This document shows, piece after piece, positions 19,901 through 20,494 of a stretch of DNA of 20,494 nt; the first letter of the stretch is position 1, and each line of letters opens with the position of its first letter. This DNA is from Pleurotus djamor (lineage: Eukaryota; Basidiomycota; Agaricomycetes; Agaricales; Pleurotaceae), in contig JAPEVF010000797.1 in the NCBI GenBank assembly GCA_029747585.1, positions 1 through 20,494 of the forward strand, written 5' to 3'. The notes under the pieces are model-generated. The model did no database searches. It worked only from the letters and a program-made list of their open reading frames with translations, and had not been told where the DNA came from. Made by a program: the position numbers and the translations under genes.

Positions 19901-20227
19901 CAACGCCCAATCCACCAGCTACAGAGAGTTCGGGTTGAAACGGCGAACTCGAAGGCGTCGAATAAGGCGAATCCTCGAGGTTATGGTTGATTGGGAATGT
20001 GAATGCGCGGGGTGTGGGTGAGATGATGGCGAGCATTGGTGCGCATGATGACGATGAATTCGGGGAAGAGAGGGAGGGGGAGAGCGTCGTCGTCACTTCG
20101 AGTGCTGAAAAAGATGGTTACGTAAGTAGGGTTTAGGGGAATTTTCGATAGGGAACGGCAGGGGAGAGAAGGATGGGAAGGAGAACGTACATCGAACGAG
20201 GGTATCTTTCGTGCGTAAAGCTGGCAT
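16927..20227 (-). CDS. HMG-box transcription factor, three exons
   Basis: Exons on the minus strand are 20227-20191, 20104-18295 and 18225-16927, with TGA at 16929-16927; about 1,048 aa allowing one missing base at the N bases near 18880. The start is ATG at 20227 in the context CCATCATGCC, giving MPALRTKDTLVR before a canonical intron; the in-frame GTG at 20096 is internal. Order: Ser/Pro-rich N-terminus; basic KRRK...RRPKK stretch near residues 159-184 (likely nuclear signal); HMG box at about 189-329 beginning YIKRPENAFILFRRK and ending MYPNYVYRPQR; Gly/Lys-rich linker; Ser/Ala/Pro and Gln-rich middle (RSISAPTPPPPP, six Q); long Ser/Gly/Asn-rich C-terminus with acidic DDFDISAIPPIEIGLPKF. 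The KRPENAF / ISQQWK / YWEELAKEKK pattern is typical of sequence-specific (MATA/SOX-type) fungal HMG domains, so nuclear DNA binding is expected. Comparable proteins include Coprinopsis Pcc1 and other sexual-development regulators; orthology is my inference and no symbol is given. The gene family is certain; exon 3 boundaries are good. Confidence 0.94.
18226..18294 (-). other. Intron 2 of the HMG-box gene (69 bp)
   Basis: Exon 2 ends GGTTTCGAG (Gly-Phe-Glu) and the intron runs from GTACGTTTACC to TTTTGTAG. Exon 3 begins AGCTCGGACTTT (Ser-Ser-Asp-Phe). Both exons are in the same phase (phase 0). Read through, the intron ends in an in-frame TAG, so splicing is needed to reach the 432-codon exon 3. 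Confidence 0.85.
18871..18890 (-). other. Frame slip at two N bases inside HMG-gene exon 2
   Basis: The frame carrying the HMG box continues to ERISFVVPLLPSHH and then meets N at 18886 and 18879. Downstream, the family-like protein (HNAGGGGFYNSRPHGRSISA, then TPPPPPMPQF) is in a frame that needs exactly one additional base. Both N bases lie among G/C runs, so a base missing from the assembly is the simplest explanation. An intron here looks unlikely because no donor and acceptor pair brackets the site. A true frameshift mutation cannot be excluded. Confidence 0.75.
19155..19577 (-). other. HMG-box domain with internal Ser/Thr-rich insert
   Basis: The N-terminal half (YIKRPENAFILFRRKCCEER, starting at 19577) contains the helix-1 consensus. 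The C-terminal half (KKQRQADLSKTISQQWK through YRPQR, ending at 19155) supplies helices 2 and 3. Between them, 19514-19308 encodes about 69 residues dominated by Ser, Thr and Pro, including runs of seven Ser and seven Thr. The insert falls in the helix 1-2 loop and leaves the consensus of both halves intact. Loop insertions at this point are, from memory, seen in related agaricomycete proteins, but this one seems long and low in complexity. It is open throughout, with no stop. An unspliced intron is an alternative, but there is no evident donor-branch-acceptor set. Confidence 0.88.
20105..20190 (-). other. Intron 1 of the HMG-box gene (86 bp)
   Basis: On the minus strand exon 1 ends CTCGTTCGAT, followed by GTACGTTCTC. 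The intron closes with a pyrimidine run and CTTTTTCAG before CACTCGAAGTG. Candidate branch sites CTAAAC and CTTAC lie about 20-40 bases before the acceptor. The splice joins a phase-1 codon (T+CA, Ser) and fuses the 12-residue first exon to the long open exon 2. Confidence 0.85.
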
Positions 20228-20494
20228 GATGGTTTGGATTTCGATTTGCGTTGTTGTTGAAAAAGAGAAGAAAAACTGATGAGATCGAGAAAACAGAGAA
20301 GGATAAGGAAGGTCGTAAAGGTGTGGGTGGGTGGTATGCGCCGCGTCCGCGTCTGGTGTGTGTGTGTGGATGTGCGTGTGCGTGTGGTTAGCTCGACTCT
20401 AGAATGTAGAGGAGCGCTGGATGAGCGGACGTCGGGCGTGTCGCGTGTCGAACGAAGGTGAACGAACGAGGGGTAGAAGACGAAGACGAAGGGA
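20228..20494 (-). promoter_or_regulatory. 5' leader / promoter side of the HMG-box gene
   Basis: Upstream of the ATG at 20227 the sense (minus) strand is pyrimidine-rich, with CTTCTCTTTTTC-type tracts immediately before AACAACAACGCAAATCG, as is common for fungal transcription start regions. A short (GT)n/(GC)(GT) tract lies at about 20349-20390. No TATA box or defined operator could be assigned, and the promoter may extend beyond the window. Confidence 0.4.

Noticed and set aside
19310..19915. 201-codon minus frame overlapping the HMG coding region
   Set aside because: Alternative-frame shadow full of Pro/His repeats; the KRPENAF frame is clearly the real one.
20096..20098. GTG at 20096 as translation start of the HMG protein
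   Set aside because: Non-AUG start in a eukaryote; an upstream exon with a good ATG and a canonical intron joins in frame.

Overview
The window looks like nuclear DNA of a filamentous basidiomycete, most likely an agaricomycete. The grounds are short introns (about 65-90 bp) with GTRNGT donors and CTAAC/CTGAC-like branch sites, pyrimidine-rich leaders, and a long low-complexity HMG-box transcription factor of a kind familiar from mushroom-forming fungi. Eight single N bases (7692, 15377, 16046, 16335, 16702, 16710, 18879, 18886) sit next to homopolymer runs, so this is draft-quality sequence and small indels should be expected there.

Right part (about 14.8-20.5 kb): one gene is certain. It is a three-exon, minus-strand HMG-box regulator (20227 down to 16927, about 1,048 aa). 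Its first exon encodes only 12 residues and is not visible as a stand-alone ORF. The HMG box is split by about 69 Ser/Thr-rich residues. One reading-frame slip falls exactly on two N bases and is best explained by assembly. About 2.1 kb of strongly purine-rich (+ strand) DNA follows the gene; it contains a duplicated 55-bp element but no convincing gene.

Left part (1 to about 14.8 kb): I recognise no protein family here. Reading it in detail shows it is not random intergenic DNA. It is a mosaic of at least two old duplicated gene-like families, now too diverged or broken to give long ORFs. Plus-oriented blocks (about 1-2040, 4590-6830, 8950-14810; pyrimidine-rich on +) alternate with minus-oriented blocks (about 2050-4580, 6830-8930; purine-rich on +). 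Plus blocks share an exon with an RIALNG motif and a flanking intron at the same place (267-419 vs 10648-10788; introns 577-641 vs 10970-11036), and a second homologous segment (5880-6435 vs 13365-13790). Minus blocks share two splice boundaries (near 3368 vs 7986, and near 3610 vs 8125). The arrangement minus-block / start-like ATG GCN GAY / plus-block occurs twice (around 4.6 kb and 9.1 kb), so a divergent gene pair appears to have been duplicated. A possible two-exon gene (14260-14811, +) ends this part.

The certain element is the HMG regulator. The most unusual element is the duplicated, decayed, divergently arranged pair of unidentified families next to it. Nothing in the sequence shows a functional link between them. 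No rRNA, tRNA, CRISPR, LTR, terminal inverted repeat or reverse transcriptase/transposase signature was found.
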